The position numbers and the translations under genes were made by a program. A DNA stretch of 64,000 bases from Flavobacterium luteolum. GTDB lineage: Bacteria; Bacteroidota; Bacteroidia; Flavobacteriales; Flavobacteriaceae. Shown in pieces: positions 27,365 through 36,500 of this stretch (position 1 is its first letter; each line of letters starts with the position of its first letter). The DNA is taken from assembly GCF_027111275.1 (NCBI RefSeq), contig NZ_CP114286.1, positions 2,542,001 to 2,606,000 on the forward strand. Reading direction: 5' to 3'. The notes below the pieces were generated by a model that did no database searches, was not told the DNA's origin, and saw nothing but the letters and a program-made list of their open reading frames with translations.

Positions 27365-28555
27365 TTAATCTACCCAAAAAGGAGGAATGATATTAGAAGA
27401 AAATGAAGTACAGTCTCCACATGGAGTATTTACCATAAAATAAAGATTTTCAGCTTCGCTTGAAGAAAAGTATGCTAGTGTGAAAGTATTAATTCGTGAG
27501 CGTAAGATAGCACCGTTACATTCAGGGTTCGTTGCATCATCACAATTTTTAAATTTCTGCATTAGACAATTGCTTTCATAATATGGCGGTAATGGCTCTT
27601 TAGGAAATAAATCAGCATAATTAAAATAAATTCTTTCAGACGAAACTGCAGAAACTTCAAAAAAACCAATAACTTTCTCATCCGAATTTTCATCTGATTT
27701 TATATTTCCATAAAAGAAGCCTGGTTGTTTTGGGGAAAGGATATTTCCTGAAGTTGAGGATATATCCCTCATCGTTTTGTAAAAACTATAAGAGGCTAAA
27801 GTTTGGATATATTGCTTTACGAAAATTGTATATCGATGTGATATAATATAGTTTTGGTCACTAATGAAACGAACAGGGAAATGAACTCTGTCTTCACTGA
27901 GATTATTTGTACTATTCAAGATAATTTCTTCAGATTTTTTACTAGAATAGCATGTTCTTGTTTCTTTTGTTCTCGGACTTATGATGATAGAAGTTCCCTC
28001 TGTTGTTGCTTTCCGAGAATCCCACATCGGAGCTATAATTTTATAAGTTTCTGTGTATTCGTACCTATAATATTTTGAGGTGTTAGTAGGGTCATAACTA
28101 TTTACATTTATTTGAACACCTCTTTGTCCGTTAACCGTTTCTACGGTTGCGGTTACATTATCAATTTTTGTTTCTGTCGTTAAAGTTTGTTGATCCGAAG
28201 AATAATTTTTGGCTTCTTTTGTTCTAATTTTTAATTGATATTTTCTTCCTGGTTCTGCTTTGAATGGAGTTATAGATGCATAAACAGTGTCTTTTTCTTC
28301 AAATTGATATTCTGTCCCCTGATCATCTAAGATATAGACGTTTGCGCCAGTTTCAAATTTCGGCCCTGTTTCTTCCAGTTGATAAACTTTAGAAATTTTA
28401 ATGGTTTGATTTTTAAGCTCATTCGTAATTGTGCCTTCAACGACTAATGCACTTTCAAAATCACCATTCTTAAAAGCATATTGTTCTGTGCAGCTATTAA
28501 AAATAAGTGACAGAAAAAATAGGACTAATATTTTATATTTAATATAATATTTCAT
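27365..28555 (-). CDS. DUF4249 lipoprotein (left copy, second gene)
   Basis: 396 residues with a lipoprotein signal (lipid Cys 22, followed by TEQY). The N-terminal half is beta-sandwich-like (ALVVEGTITNELKNQTIKIS, FEEKDTVYASITPFKAEPG), the middle contains TSKYYRYEYTETYKI, and the C-terminus ends CGDCTSFSSNIIPPFWVD. Cysteines in ETRTCYSSK, SNCLMQKFKNCDD and CGDC are shared with its paralogues and probably form disulfides. DUF4249 proteins sit beside TonB receptors, which suggests a SusD-like surface role (inference). It lies 12 bases after a near-copy of itself. Confidence 0.85.
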   Translation of the reverse strand: MKYYIKYKILVLFFLSLIFNSCTEQYAFKNGDFESALVVEGTITNELKNQTIKISKVYQLEETGPKFETGANVYILDDQGTEYQFEEKDTVYASITPFKAEPGRKYQLKIRTKEAKNYSSDQQTLTTETKIDNVTATVETVNGQRGVQINVNSYDPTNTSKYYRYEYTETYKIIAPMWDSRKATTEGTSIIISPRTKETRTCYSSKKSEEIILNSTNNLSEDRVHFPVRFISDQNYIISHRYTIFVKQYIQTLASYSFYKTMRDISSTSGNILSPKQPGFFYGNIKSDENSDEKVIGFFEVSAVSSERIYFNYADLFPKEPLPPYYESNCLMQKFKNCDDATNPECNGAILRSRINTFTLAYFSSSEAENLYFMVNTPCGDCTSFSSNIIPPFWVD

Positions 28556-28567
28556 GTTTTTTGAAAT

Positions 28568-29794
28568 TTATTCTACCCAAAAAGGAGGAACAATATTAGA
28601 TGAAAACGTTGTACAATCGCCACATGGAGCTTTAACCATAGAATAATCAAGTCCAGTAGAAGATAAATAGGATAGATAGCGACTGCTTATACCAGAACGT
28701 AATTGAGCACCGCTACATGGCGGGTCTCCTATACAATCTCTGAATTCTCTAACTGCACAATCACTTTCGTAGTAAGGAGGAAGTGGTTCTCTTGGAAATA
28801 AATCCGCGTAATTAAAGAAAATCCTCTCTGAAGACACAGATGACACTTCAAAAAAGCCAATTACTTTTTCAGATGGATTCTCTACAGACTTAATATTTCC
28901 ATAGAAAAATCCAGGTTGTTTTGGAGAAAGGATACCTCCTGAACTCGATAAATTTTTTAAAGTTTCATAGTAAGTGTACGCTGCTAAATTTTGAACATAT
29001 TGTTTTACGAAAATACTGTAGCGATAGGTGATTATGTAGTTTTGATTGCTAATAAATCGTACAGGGAAATTGACTCTGTCTTCACCAAGATTATTTGTGC
29101 TATTCAAAATGATCTCATTAGATTTTTTTGTAGAATAACAAGTTCTGGTTTCTTTTTTTCTAAGGCTTATTACAATGTCTTCTCTTGCTGGGGAACCAGG
29201 AAAATCTTCAGCAGGGTTTGCAGGAACTGCAGGAACATTTAGTATAGATGTTTCAAAAGGGCTCCATAATGGGGCTTCTATTTTGTACGTTTCAGCATAT
29301 TCGTATCTGTAGTATTTTGAAGTATTGCTCGGATCGTAACTTTTTACATTAATCTGTGCACCTCTTTGTCCATTCACAGTTGTTGCAATTGCAGTGACAT
29401 TGTCAATTTTGGTTTCGGTAGTTAGAACCTGTTCGTCAGAGGTATAGTTTTTACCCGCACTTGTTCTAATTTTTAATTGGTATTTTCTTCCCGGTTCTGC
29501 TTTAAAAGGAGTTATAGATACGTATATAGTATCTTTTTCTTCAAACTGATATTCATTACCCTGATCATCAGAAATAAAAACATTTGCCCCTTTTTCCATT
29601 TTTGGGCCACTTTCTTCAAGTTGATACACTTGAGAAAGTCTTATAGTTTGATTTTTAACTTCATTTGTAATAGTTCCTTCGACAACAAGAGCACTTTCAA
29701 AATCATTGTTCTGAAAAACATACTGTTCTGTACAACTGCTGGCCACAAGTACAAGAAGGAATAAAAGACTAATTTTATATATGAAACTTTTCAT
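28568..29794 (-). CDS. DUF4249 lipoprotein (left copy, first gene)
   Basis: 408 residues from ATG 29794, 4 bases after the receptor stop; longer starts would overlap the receptor gene. The lipid Cys is residue 21, followed by TEQYVFQ. It is very similar to the next gene, including TSKYYRYEYAETYKI and the end CGDCTTFSSNIVPPFWVE, but has an extra proline/alanine-rich insert (VPAVPANPAEDFPGSPARED, about residues 190-210). It must come from duplication inside the operon. Probable partner of the upstream TonB receptor. Confidence 0.86.
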   Translation of the reverse strand: MKSFIYKISLLFLLVLVASSCTEQYVFQNNDFESALVVEGTITNEVKNQTIRLSQVYQLEESGPKMEKGANVFISDDQGNEYQFEEKDTIYVSITPFKAEPGRKYQLKIRTSAGKNYTSDEQVLTTETKIDNVTAIATTVNGQRGAQINVKSYDPSNTSKYYRYEYAETYKIEAPLWSPFETSILNVPAVPANPAEDFPGSPAREDIVISLRKKETRTCYSTKKSNEIILNSTNNLGEDRVNFPVRFISNQNYIITYRYSIFVKQYVQNLAAYTYYETLKNLSSSGGILSPKQPGFFYGNIKSVENPSEKVIGFFEVSSVSSERIFFNYADLFPREPLPPYYESDCAVREFRDCIGDPPCSGAQLRSGISSRYLSYLSSTGLDYSMVKAPCGDCTTFSSNIVPPFWVE

Positions 29795-29798
29795 GATT

Positions 29799-32582
29799 TT
29801 AGAACTTGAAATTGTAAGTAATACTAGGAATTGGAATAGAAAAAATAGATGTTTTGTAAGCTTTAATCTGTCCTTTATCAGTAACAAAAAATACCGAGTA
29901 AGGATTGTTTCTTCCTAAAACATTATACACTGAAATATTCCAAAAACTATGAGCTAACTTTTTAATTTTATGGTTTCCTTCGATATTTAGACCAACGTCA
30001 AGTCTGAAATAATCTGGGATTCTAAATTTGTTGCGATCACTATATAAGGTGTATTGCTCATTACCATAATCATATTTTCCAATAGGATATGTAATTGGTC
30101 TTCCGGTTTGATATGTAAAATTACTTGAAAAACTATAACGTTTAGTAATTTTATAGTTTAAAACGGCACTGAAATCGTGCGGTTTATCAAAGTTTGAAGG
30201 AAAGTATTTTCCGTTGTTTACCTTTTCCTGCTGAAATTGACTGTCAAGTTTTATCAATGATCTTGAATACGTATAGCCAAGCCATCCATTTAACTTTCCA
30301 ACTTGTTTCTTTAACAAAACTTCGACACCATAAGCTTTTCCTTCACCTTGTAAAAGTTCAGTTTCAATATTTTCATTCAATAATAATTCAGCTCCAACCT
30401 TGTAATCCAAGATGTTTTTAGATCTTTTATAATATCCTTCTAAACTAAGTTCAACATCACCGTCTTTTAAATTTTTGTAGAAACCTAAAGAAACTTGCTG
30501 TGCACTTTCTGGTTTAACGTTTAAATCTGAAAGCTTCCAAATATCAGTTGGCGATTGTGTGGTGTTGTTAGATAGTAAATGAATATATTGATATGTTTTG
30601 TCATAACTTGCTCTTACAGAAAAATCATCTGTAATAAAATATCTTGCAGCGACTCTCGGTTCAAGTCCGCCATACCTTTTAATCACTTCATTGTTGCCAT
30701 AAGTTTTGGTGTCAATTACAGTAGCATCGCTTATAGGCTGATTATCCTCGTAAATTCTCTGAGTAGATTTTCCTAAAGCAGCAAAAGTGGAATAGCGCAA
30801 ACCGAAATCAAGAAGAAATTTATCGCTTATTTTGAAATTATCACCAATATATGCGGCAGATTCTAAGCCTTTTTCTGTTTCTACATCAATAGGAACCAAA
30901 ATACTTTCAGGATTTTTCGGATTTAAATATCCAGGATCAACAGAATATAATTTTGTTGAAATACCATAACTAAATTTGTGCTTTTGGTTGTACAAATAGT
31001 TCATTTTGATCATTGCCTGAGTTTCGTTGATTTTATAGCCAAAATCAAAATTGTTTACTCCTTCAGACTCATAATCAATATTGAATTTATATTCACTATT
31101 AGTAACAATCAGAGAGCCTTTATTTTTTTCATTAAAAGTATGATTCCATTTTAAAGACGCTAATCTGTTGCTGTATTTGTATAAAGAATCTGAAGAAACG
31201 CTAAATTTATCGTGACTGTAATATAAGGTAGACTCAATATCGTTACTTGCATTTATTTTATGATTGTATTTTAGAATTAAATCATAAAATGAAGCTTGGC
31301 TGTTTTTTAAATTTTCATCGTCAAGACTTTTTAAAATATAATCTGAATAAGTTGCTCTTCCTCCCGCAACTAGGCTTGATTTTCCTTTTACAATTGGGGT
31401 TGAAACCATTAAATTGCTGGTCACAGGTCCAATACCGCCTTCACCTTGAAATTCGTTGACATTGCCACTTTTGGATGAAATATCAAAAACAGATGATAAT
31501 CTTCCTCCAAATTCCGCAGGAATACTTCCTTTATAAATGTCTACTTTTTTAGTTGTATAAGGATTTAGCGCTGTAAAAAAGCCAAAGAAATGTGACGGAT
31601 TATATAAAGTAGCGTGGTCTAATAAGAATAGATTTTGATCTTCTTTACCACCTCTAACGTTAAATCCTGCTGAACCTTCGCCAGCAGTTTTTATTCCAGG
31701 CATAGTTAAAGCAACTTTAAGGATATCACGCTCTCCAAGCACCAAAGGAACGTTTTTAATTCCTTCAGAATCAATTGTTGTTACTCCTGTTATAGCAGAT
31801 TTTGCGCTTTTACTTTTATTGGTTTTAATAAGTACTTCATCCAGTTGGTTTATATTGTCCGTTAAAGAAAAACTTAATGAACCATCATTATAAACCATTA
31901 TATTTTTAGTGACCTTATTATAGGAGAAACTTTCGGTTTCTACTACATTTAATCCTCCTGGGACTTGCAAGCTGTAGAACCCTTTTTTGTCTGTTACAGC
32001 AGAAAATTCGGAATTTGGTACTTTTACTACAATATTGGCAAGGCCAGAATTGTTTTTTCCGCCTTTTATAAATCCAGATAGTGTATAAGTAGATTTCTTT
32101 TTTTGATTTTTTACTTCTTTACCAATAAGAACAAGATCTCGAATGTTTTTATTAGGATTTCGAGAGTTTGTCTTTTTTATCGAGTCGTATTGCTGATAAA
32201 ATATTGGAGTTATTTGTCCGTTTTCATCTCTTTCTAGCGGAATTCCAAAATAATCATCTGGCAATTGACTGTAGATAATACTGTTATTAGTTACTATAAC
32301 CTTGTTTTCAGAAATATAAAAATTAAAGCTCGTATTTTGAAAAACGTCTTCAAGAACTTCACCAATTTTAACCTCTTTATATTGTTTGGTTATCGATGTG
32401 CTATCATTTTGAAACCATTTTTCATCAAAATAAAATTTATAATAAGACACTTTTTCAATGTCTTGAATAGCAGTTTTTATATTGGCATTTTTAAAATCAA
32501 CAGATATTTTGTCACTGATTACTTGAGAATATATGATTTGTTGAAAGGCAATTAGAAATAGAATAAGAGTAATTTTTTTCAT
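29799..32582 (-). CDS. STN-type TonB-dependent receptor (left copy)
   Basis: 927 residues. Signal peptide; STN (secretin/TonB short N-terminal) domain at about 24-95 (ISVDFKNANIKTAIQDIEK); carboxypeptidase-regulatory-like beta-sandwich at about 165-245 (YTLSGFIKGGKNNSGLANI); plug at about 265-375 (GIKTAGEGSAGFNVRGGKED, IPAEFGGRLSSVFDI); then the 22-strand barrel ending in ITYNFKF. Outer-membrane import channel driven by TonB. The STN domain normally talks to an anti-sigma factor, but none is encoded nearby. The start abuts the upstream stop with no spacer. Confidence 0.93.
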   Translation of the reverse strand: MKKITLILFLIAFQQIIYSQVISDKISVDFKNANIKTAIQDIEKVSYYKFYFDEKWFQNDSTSITKQYKEVKIGEVLEDVFQNTSFNFYISENKVIVTNNSIIYSQLPDDYFGIPLERDENGQITPIFYQQYDSIKKTNSRNPNKNIRDLVLIGKEVKNQKKKSTYTLSGFIKGGKNNSGLANIVVKVPNSEFSAVTDKKGFYSLQVPGGLNVVETESFSYNKVTKNIMVYNDGSLSFSLTDNINQLDEVLIKTNKSKSAKSAITGVTTIDSEGIKNVPLVLGERDILKVALTMPGIKTAGEGSAGFNVRGGKEDQNLFLLDHATLYNPSHFFGFFTALNPYTTKKVDIYKGSIPAEFGGRLSSVFDISSKSGNVNEFQGEGGIGPVTSNLMVSTPIVKGKSSLVAGGRATYSDYILKSLDDENLKNSQASFYDLILKYNHKINASNDIESTLYYSHDKFSVSSDSLYKYSNRLASLKWNHTFNEKNKGSLIVTNSEYKFNIDYESEGVNNFDFGYKINETQAMIKMNYLYNQKHKFSYGISTKLYSVDPGYLNPKNPESILVPIDVETEKGLESAAYIGDNFKISDKFLLDFGLRYSTFAALGKSTQRIYEDNQPISDATVIDTKTYGNNEVIKRYGGLEPRVAARYFITDDFSVRASYDKTYQYIHLLSNNTTQSPTDIWKLSDLNVKPESAQQVSLGFYKNLKDGDVELSLEGYYKRSKNILDYKVGAELLLNENIETELLQGEGKAYGVEVLLKKQVGKLNGWLGYTYSRSLIKLDSQFQQEKVNNGKYFPSNFDKPHDFSAVLNYKITKRYSFSSNFTYQTGRPITYPIGKYDYGNEQYTLYSDRNKFRIPDYFRLDVGLNIEGNHKIKKLAHSFWNISVYNVLGRNNPYSVFFVTDKGQIKAYKTSIFSIPIPSITYNFKF

Positions 32583-33326
32583 TTAATTAGAACTTTTTTT
32601 TAAAAGACCATTGATTTGTTTCGTTAGATTTTCCATGAATTGGGGCTTGTTGGAACGTTCTAAATTTTTATCGGTATTATAAATATTGTTTATTTCTTTC
32701 TTAAAATTTGGAAAAATTTTCTTGAAATCCTTTTCTGTTTCGACCTTATAGAAATAGTTGTTGTATTTTAAGATATAGCCTATTTTATAAATGAAATTAT
32801 AGTAGATGATATCTGCTTGAAAAGACTTTACTTTTTCTTTGGTATGCTTGATATAAAGAGAGACATTGTCTCCAATGTATGTCTCCTCATAAATACCTTT
32901 TATTATAGAAGGAAATTTTACCGATTCTTCTTTTAGGTTGACAAATTTTTTGTTTTTAATAAAGAAGTAATCGACCTTATCGGTAATTAGGTTAATAGGT
33001 ACATTTTCTGAAGAGCCATTCTGTTTGTAAATGACTTGATCGACAAGAATATCGTATTTAAGATTAACATTTGAATAAATCTGACCTTCGAAACTTATGT
33101 CTCCAAGATTGAACTCATCAATGTAATATCTGTTTTTACCTTCTAAGGGGCGGAAAGATTCACTATGAATGATTCCGTTATTGATGTTTAGATTGTCTTT
33201 TCCAACCGCCTCATCGAAGTAATCGTAAAGTGAGGATTTTTCAGTGGTTTGGGAGTGTGCGTACGATATGTTTAACAGGCTTGCAAATATCGAAAGATAA
33301 ATGATTTTTTTCTTGTAATTTTTCAA
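32583..33326 (-). CDS. small exported protein, first gene of the left operon
   Basis: 247 residues if read from the TTG at 33326, which gives a clean signal peptide (MKNYKKKIIYLSIFASLL, cleaved after AHSQ). A longer TTG start at 33365 would place the start codon inside a perfect -7 box. The mature part is beta-rich (DKVDYFFIKNKKFVNL, GDNVSLYIKH) and ends in a lysine-rich helix. Unknown family. A frameshifted homologue opens the right operon (39392). It directly abuts the receptor gene. Confidence 0.75.
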   Translation of the reverse strand: MKNYKKKIIYLSIFASLLNISYAHSQTTEKSSLYDYFDEAVGKDNLNINNGIIHSESFRPLEGKNRYYIDEFNLGDISFEGQIYSNVNLKYDILVDQVIYKQNGSSENVPINLITDKVDYFFIKNKKFVNLKEESVKFPSIIKGIYEETYIGDNVSLYIKHTKEKVKSFQADIIYYNFIYKIGYILKYNNYFYKVETEKDFKKIFPNFKKEINNIYNTDKNLERSNKPQFMENLTKQINGLLKKSSN

Positions 33327-33362
33327 AGGAAACGTAATTTTTGTTTTTGGATTGGTGAATTT

Positions 33363-33370
33363 CAAAAGTA
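33363..33370 (-). promoter_or_regulatory. -7 box of the left DUF4249/TonB-receptor operon
   Basis: TACTTTTG on the minus strand, full consensus, 36 bases before the TTG start at 33326. The rest of the 257-base gap up to 33559 is AT-rich and shows no clear operator or -33 TTG. Confidence 0.45.
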
Positions 33371-33558
33371 TTAAAAAAATGTTATAAAAATCACGTAATA
33401 TTGTTAAAATGTAATAAAAATTTTATGAATTGATTTGAAAGTATATTTATAGTATATTTTAGAAGAAAAGTTAGGAATTGGGTTGAAAAGCCGACAACAG
33501 TGATCTTTAATTTTCGAATCAACTTAAATTTAAAAAATAATGTTTTCTTCTATAAGCT

Positions 33559-33592
33559 GAAACCCCCAATTCTTTGCCGAATTGGGGGTTTC
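33559..33592 (-). terminator. terminator of the right DUF4249/TonB-receptor operon
   Basis: A perfect 14-bp stem GAAACCCCCAATTC (33559-33572) / GAATTGGGGGTTTC (33579-33592), 36 bases past the last gene. A second small hairpin sits between stop and stem (33605-33616), and the same two-hairpin layout follows pnp (40284-40340). Confidence 0.88.
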
Positions 33593-33627
33593 TATAATAG
33601 ACCTTCAGCACAGTGAGATCTGAGAAC

Positions 33628-35316
33628 TTATTCAGTTTTGAATGTTTTATAAAAATGAACATACTTCCCTGTTTCGGTAATTCCTTCTAAACTGATCTGA
33701 TAATCTCCAGAAATATCAGATGTATAAAAAGGAATTGTCATGTCGCTATTTTTAAAAACAATATTGGGTTTCCAAACTAATTGATATCTATAATCAGGAA
33801 TTCGGCTAAGATTACTTGATGTATCGTATTTTGGTTCAAAATATACTTTTGCAGGTTCGGGTCTTAAAATCGTTGTTTTAAAGACATTTTTGTCGTTATA
33901 AATAGTGGCAAAATCCTTGTTTTTTGTAATGACACTGACTATTCCATTAAATATTTTAGGCCCATAACAATATGGTCTATCTACAACGCTAATACTTTCA
34001 ATTTGATAAGTGTTGTAATTTAATAGTGCATTTATATCCTGAATTTGTAGTCCGTCAACCAAAACAAGACATGGTTCGGGAGATTGTGTGATATTGTATC
34101 TGATGTCTCTTAAATACAGCGAAGGCACTTGATTATAATCTTTAAAGTTAAGTTCGATAACAATTTCTATTATTGTTTCTTTAAACGTTCTAAATCTTTC
34201 AAAATCATCAAGATTATATTTTTTTTCGGTAGGTTGAAAAAAGAAATCGGTATTATCAGTTTCAATAAGACTGTCTTTTTTCTGTGAAAAATAAACGTTT
34301 TCGACCTGCGTTGCTAGAGAACGCTCCTGAATCGCTTTTAAATATTTAGCTGAAATAAAGGTCTTTTTGGAGAAAACTAAATTTGATAAATCTGGACTTG
34401 GATTTTTATCTATTATAATAGTGTAATTTTCTTTATCAAGTTCTGATAACTGCACATAACAGTCCGATGTATTGGTTTGTTTATCTATTAAAAAAATGAA
34501 TTTTCCGTTGCGATCTGTTTTGCTTGTTTTGAAAATGAAATTTTTTCCAGATACAGATAATGTAACTATTTTAGAATCTAAATTAGAATTTGCAGCTTTT
34601 GCAATTATATATCCAGTTATAACTTCGCCTCTTGTTTCTGGAAGTACCTTTATTTCTTGGTTTAAATTTATATTAGCACTACTTGTTTCGCCATTTGTGT
34701 CTGTAGACATATGATCTATTTTCCTAATATTTAGAAAGTAATTTCCTCGATCTAATGTTTTTGGTATTATAAGAGAAGCTTTTTCTCTTTTAGAATATTT
34801 TTCTTTATCAAGACTTAAAACAATATTTTCAGATGTGTTTTTGGCTACATCTTGAGAAACATCAACTTTGTTATAAGAACTATCAATGACCATATTAATG
34901 TTTTCTTGAAATGGATTTATAATGGTAAAATCTTTTTCAAAAAAGTTATTTGTACTATTGTTTAGCATCCAGTTTGTATAAGCAATAAGTTTATAGTTTC
35001 CGGTTTTTAATATGGTTGGAATAAAATAATCGCCAGATCCGATTCCGTTTTTCAGGCTAATTTTATTTTTAAAGACACTTTCTTTCTTGTCATTAATTAC
35101 TTCTACATATGCAATTTCACTAATGTCAGAAAAAACATTCTTCTTACTTAAACAGTATAATTGGTAATATAGAGTTTCACCGGTTAGAATTACTGAGGTA
35201 TTCGTTTTAACTAATAATGATTCTGCACGCAAAACAGTATTGTTTTGTGCACTGCTTTTAAAAGTAAAATTTACTAGTAGCAGTAGAAAAGCTAATTTGA
35301 TGTTTAATTTTCCCAA
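33628..35316 (-). CDS. exported MG2-like / TonB-plug-like protein (right copy)
   Basis: 562 residues beginning with TTG at 35316, the only start giving the signal peptide (MGKLNIKLAFLLLLVNFTF, cleaved after SSAQ). It overlaps the DUF4249 stop by 13 bases. The MG2-like part is at about 40-130 (LTGETLYYQLYCLSKK, GIGSGDYFIPTILKTGNYKL, AYTNWMLNN) and the plug-like part at about 410-465 (LVLVDGLQIQDINAL, YGPKIFNGIVSVIT). There is no barrel. Shorter by about 35 residues than its left homologue. Function unknown; probably acts with the receptor and the lipoprotein. Confidence 0.8.
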   Translation of the reverse strand: MGKLNIKLAFLLLLVNFTFKSSAQNNTVLRAESLLVKTNTSVILTGETLYYQLYCLSKKNVFSDISEIAYVEVINDKKESVFKNKISLKNGIGSGDYFIPTILKTGNYKLIAYTNWMLNNSTNNFFEKDFTIINPFQENINMVIDSSYNKVDVSQDVAKNTSENIVLSLDKEKYSKREKASLIIPKTLDRGNYFLNIRKIDHMSTDTNGETSSANINLNQEIKVLPETRGEVITGYIIAKAANSNLDSKIVTLSVSGKNFIFKTSKTDRNGKFIFLIDKQTNTSDCYVQLSELDKENYTIIIDKNPSPDLSNLVFSKKTFISAKYLKAIQERSLATQVENVYFSQKKDSLIETDNTDFFFQPTEKKYNLDDFERFRTFKETIIEIVIELNFKDYNQVPSLYLRDIRYNITQSPEPCLVLVDGLQIQDINALLNYNTYQIESISVVDRPYCYGPKIFNGIVSVITKNKDFATIYNDKNVFKTTILRPEPAKVYFEPKYDTSSNLSRIPDYRYQLVWKPNIVFKNSDMTIPFYTSDISGDYQISLEGITETGKYVHFYKTFKTE

Positions 35317-36482
35317 AATGAAGGTATTACGTTAGACGAAAATGTTGTGCAATCGCCACACTTTTTTTCAACCATTATGAAACTGGTGGGAATAATTCCT
35401 CCAGGACCATCTGCTATATAAACATGTGTGCTAAGTAAGAGATAATTTTGTCGTTCTATTTCAGCAAAACCATATGGTCTGGCATCGCAAGTTTGAAAAT
35501 ATTTAACAGGCTTTTCTAAGGGGAAAATGTCGTTGAAATTAAAAAAGATTCTTTTTTTAGAGACAGATGCAACTTCAAAATAGCCCACAACTTTTTCATG
35601 TAAATCTGTTGTTGATTTTATATTTCCAGTAACATATCCTGGCTGATTTGGAGATAGTAATTCTCCAGAATCAATCATTTTTTTTGATTTGTAATAATAA
35701 TCATAAGCAGATTGATTTTGCGTGTATTGAGAAACCATTATGCTATAACGATTTGTTAGCATATAATCTGTGTTGTTAATAAAACGGACAGGATATTTTA
35801 CACGATCTTCAGTTAAATTCACGGTATTGGTTTGCCTTATTCCTGTAGAGTGCTTAGTTGTATAGCAAATTTGAGTGTTTGGCTCAGCAGGAACTTTTTC
35901 GAAGCTATAAGAATAGTCGCTTTTTTGGACTAATTTGAGACGTGTTTGAATATTATAAGGAGTTATTATTTTGTACGTCTCTTCATATTCATATCGATAA
36001 TATTTGGAAGTATTGGTGGGATCAAAACTTTTAACGTTAACCTGAACCCCTCGAGCTCCATCTTTGTCTGCAATCTCTGTTTCTAGATCAATACTATTTT
36101 CTGTAGGCAAAATTTCTGTTGAAGAGACATACGATTTTCCAGAACTGGTTGTTATTTTTAATTGATAGTTTTTATTTGGTTCTGCTTTAAATTCATTTAC
36201 AGAAATATATTTTCCATCTTTTTCGTCAAAATTAAATACATTTCCATCGCTATCAACAACAATAACGTTAGCTCCAGATTCTGGTTTTTTTATTGTATCG
36301 TTAACCAGTCTTGTTCGTGAAATGTTTATTTCCTGATGTTTTAATTCGTTTGTTAATGTGGCTTCAACACTCATTGCATCTTCAAAATCTTGATTTTGAT
36401 ATACATATTGTTCTGTGCAACTTGATAAAAAAGCAAATGCAAAAATGGCCAACGATTTTTTTTTGATTATTGATAAATTCAT
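35304..36482 (-). CDS. DUF4249 lipoprotein (right copy, single gene)
   Basis: 392 residues from ATG 36482; an ATG two codons earlier is possible. Lipid Cys 22 is followed by TEQYVYQ. It shares with the left copies the N-terminal sandwich, TSKYYRYEYEETYKI, LLSPNQPGYVTGNIKS and the end CGDCTTFSSNVIPSFWEN. It is clearly more distant from the two left copies than they are from each other. It lies 18 bases downstream of the receptor stop and overlaps the next gene. Confidence 0.86.
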   Translation of the reverse strand: MNLSIIKKKSLAIFAFAFLSSCTEQYVYQNQDFEDAMSVEATLTNELKHQEINISRTRLVNDTIKKPESGANVIVVDSDGNVFNFDEKDGKYISVNEFKAEPNKNYQLKITTSSGKSYVSSTEILPTENSIDLETEIADKDGARGVQVNVKSFDPTNTSKYYRYEYEETYKIITPYNIQTRLKLVQKSDYSYSFEKVPAEPNTQICYTTKHSTGIRQTNTVNLTEDRVKYPVRFINNTDYMLTNRYSIMVSQYTQNQSAYDYYYKSKKMIDSGELLSPNQPGYVTGNIKSTTDLHEKVVGYFEVASVSKKRIFFNFNDIFPLEKPVKYFQTCDARPYGFAEIERQNYLLLSTHVYIADGPGGIIPTSFIMVEKKCGDCTTFSSNVIPSFWEN

Positions 36483-36500
36483 ATGCATGAGATAAATGAA

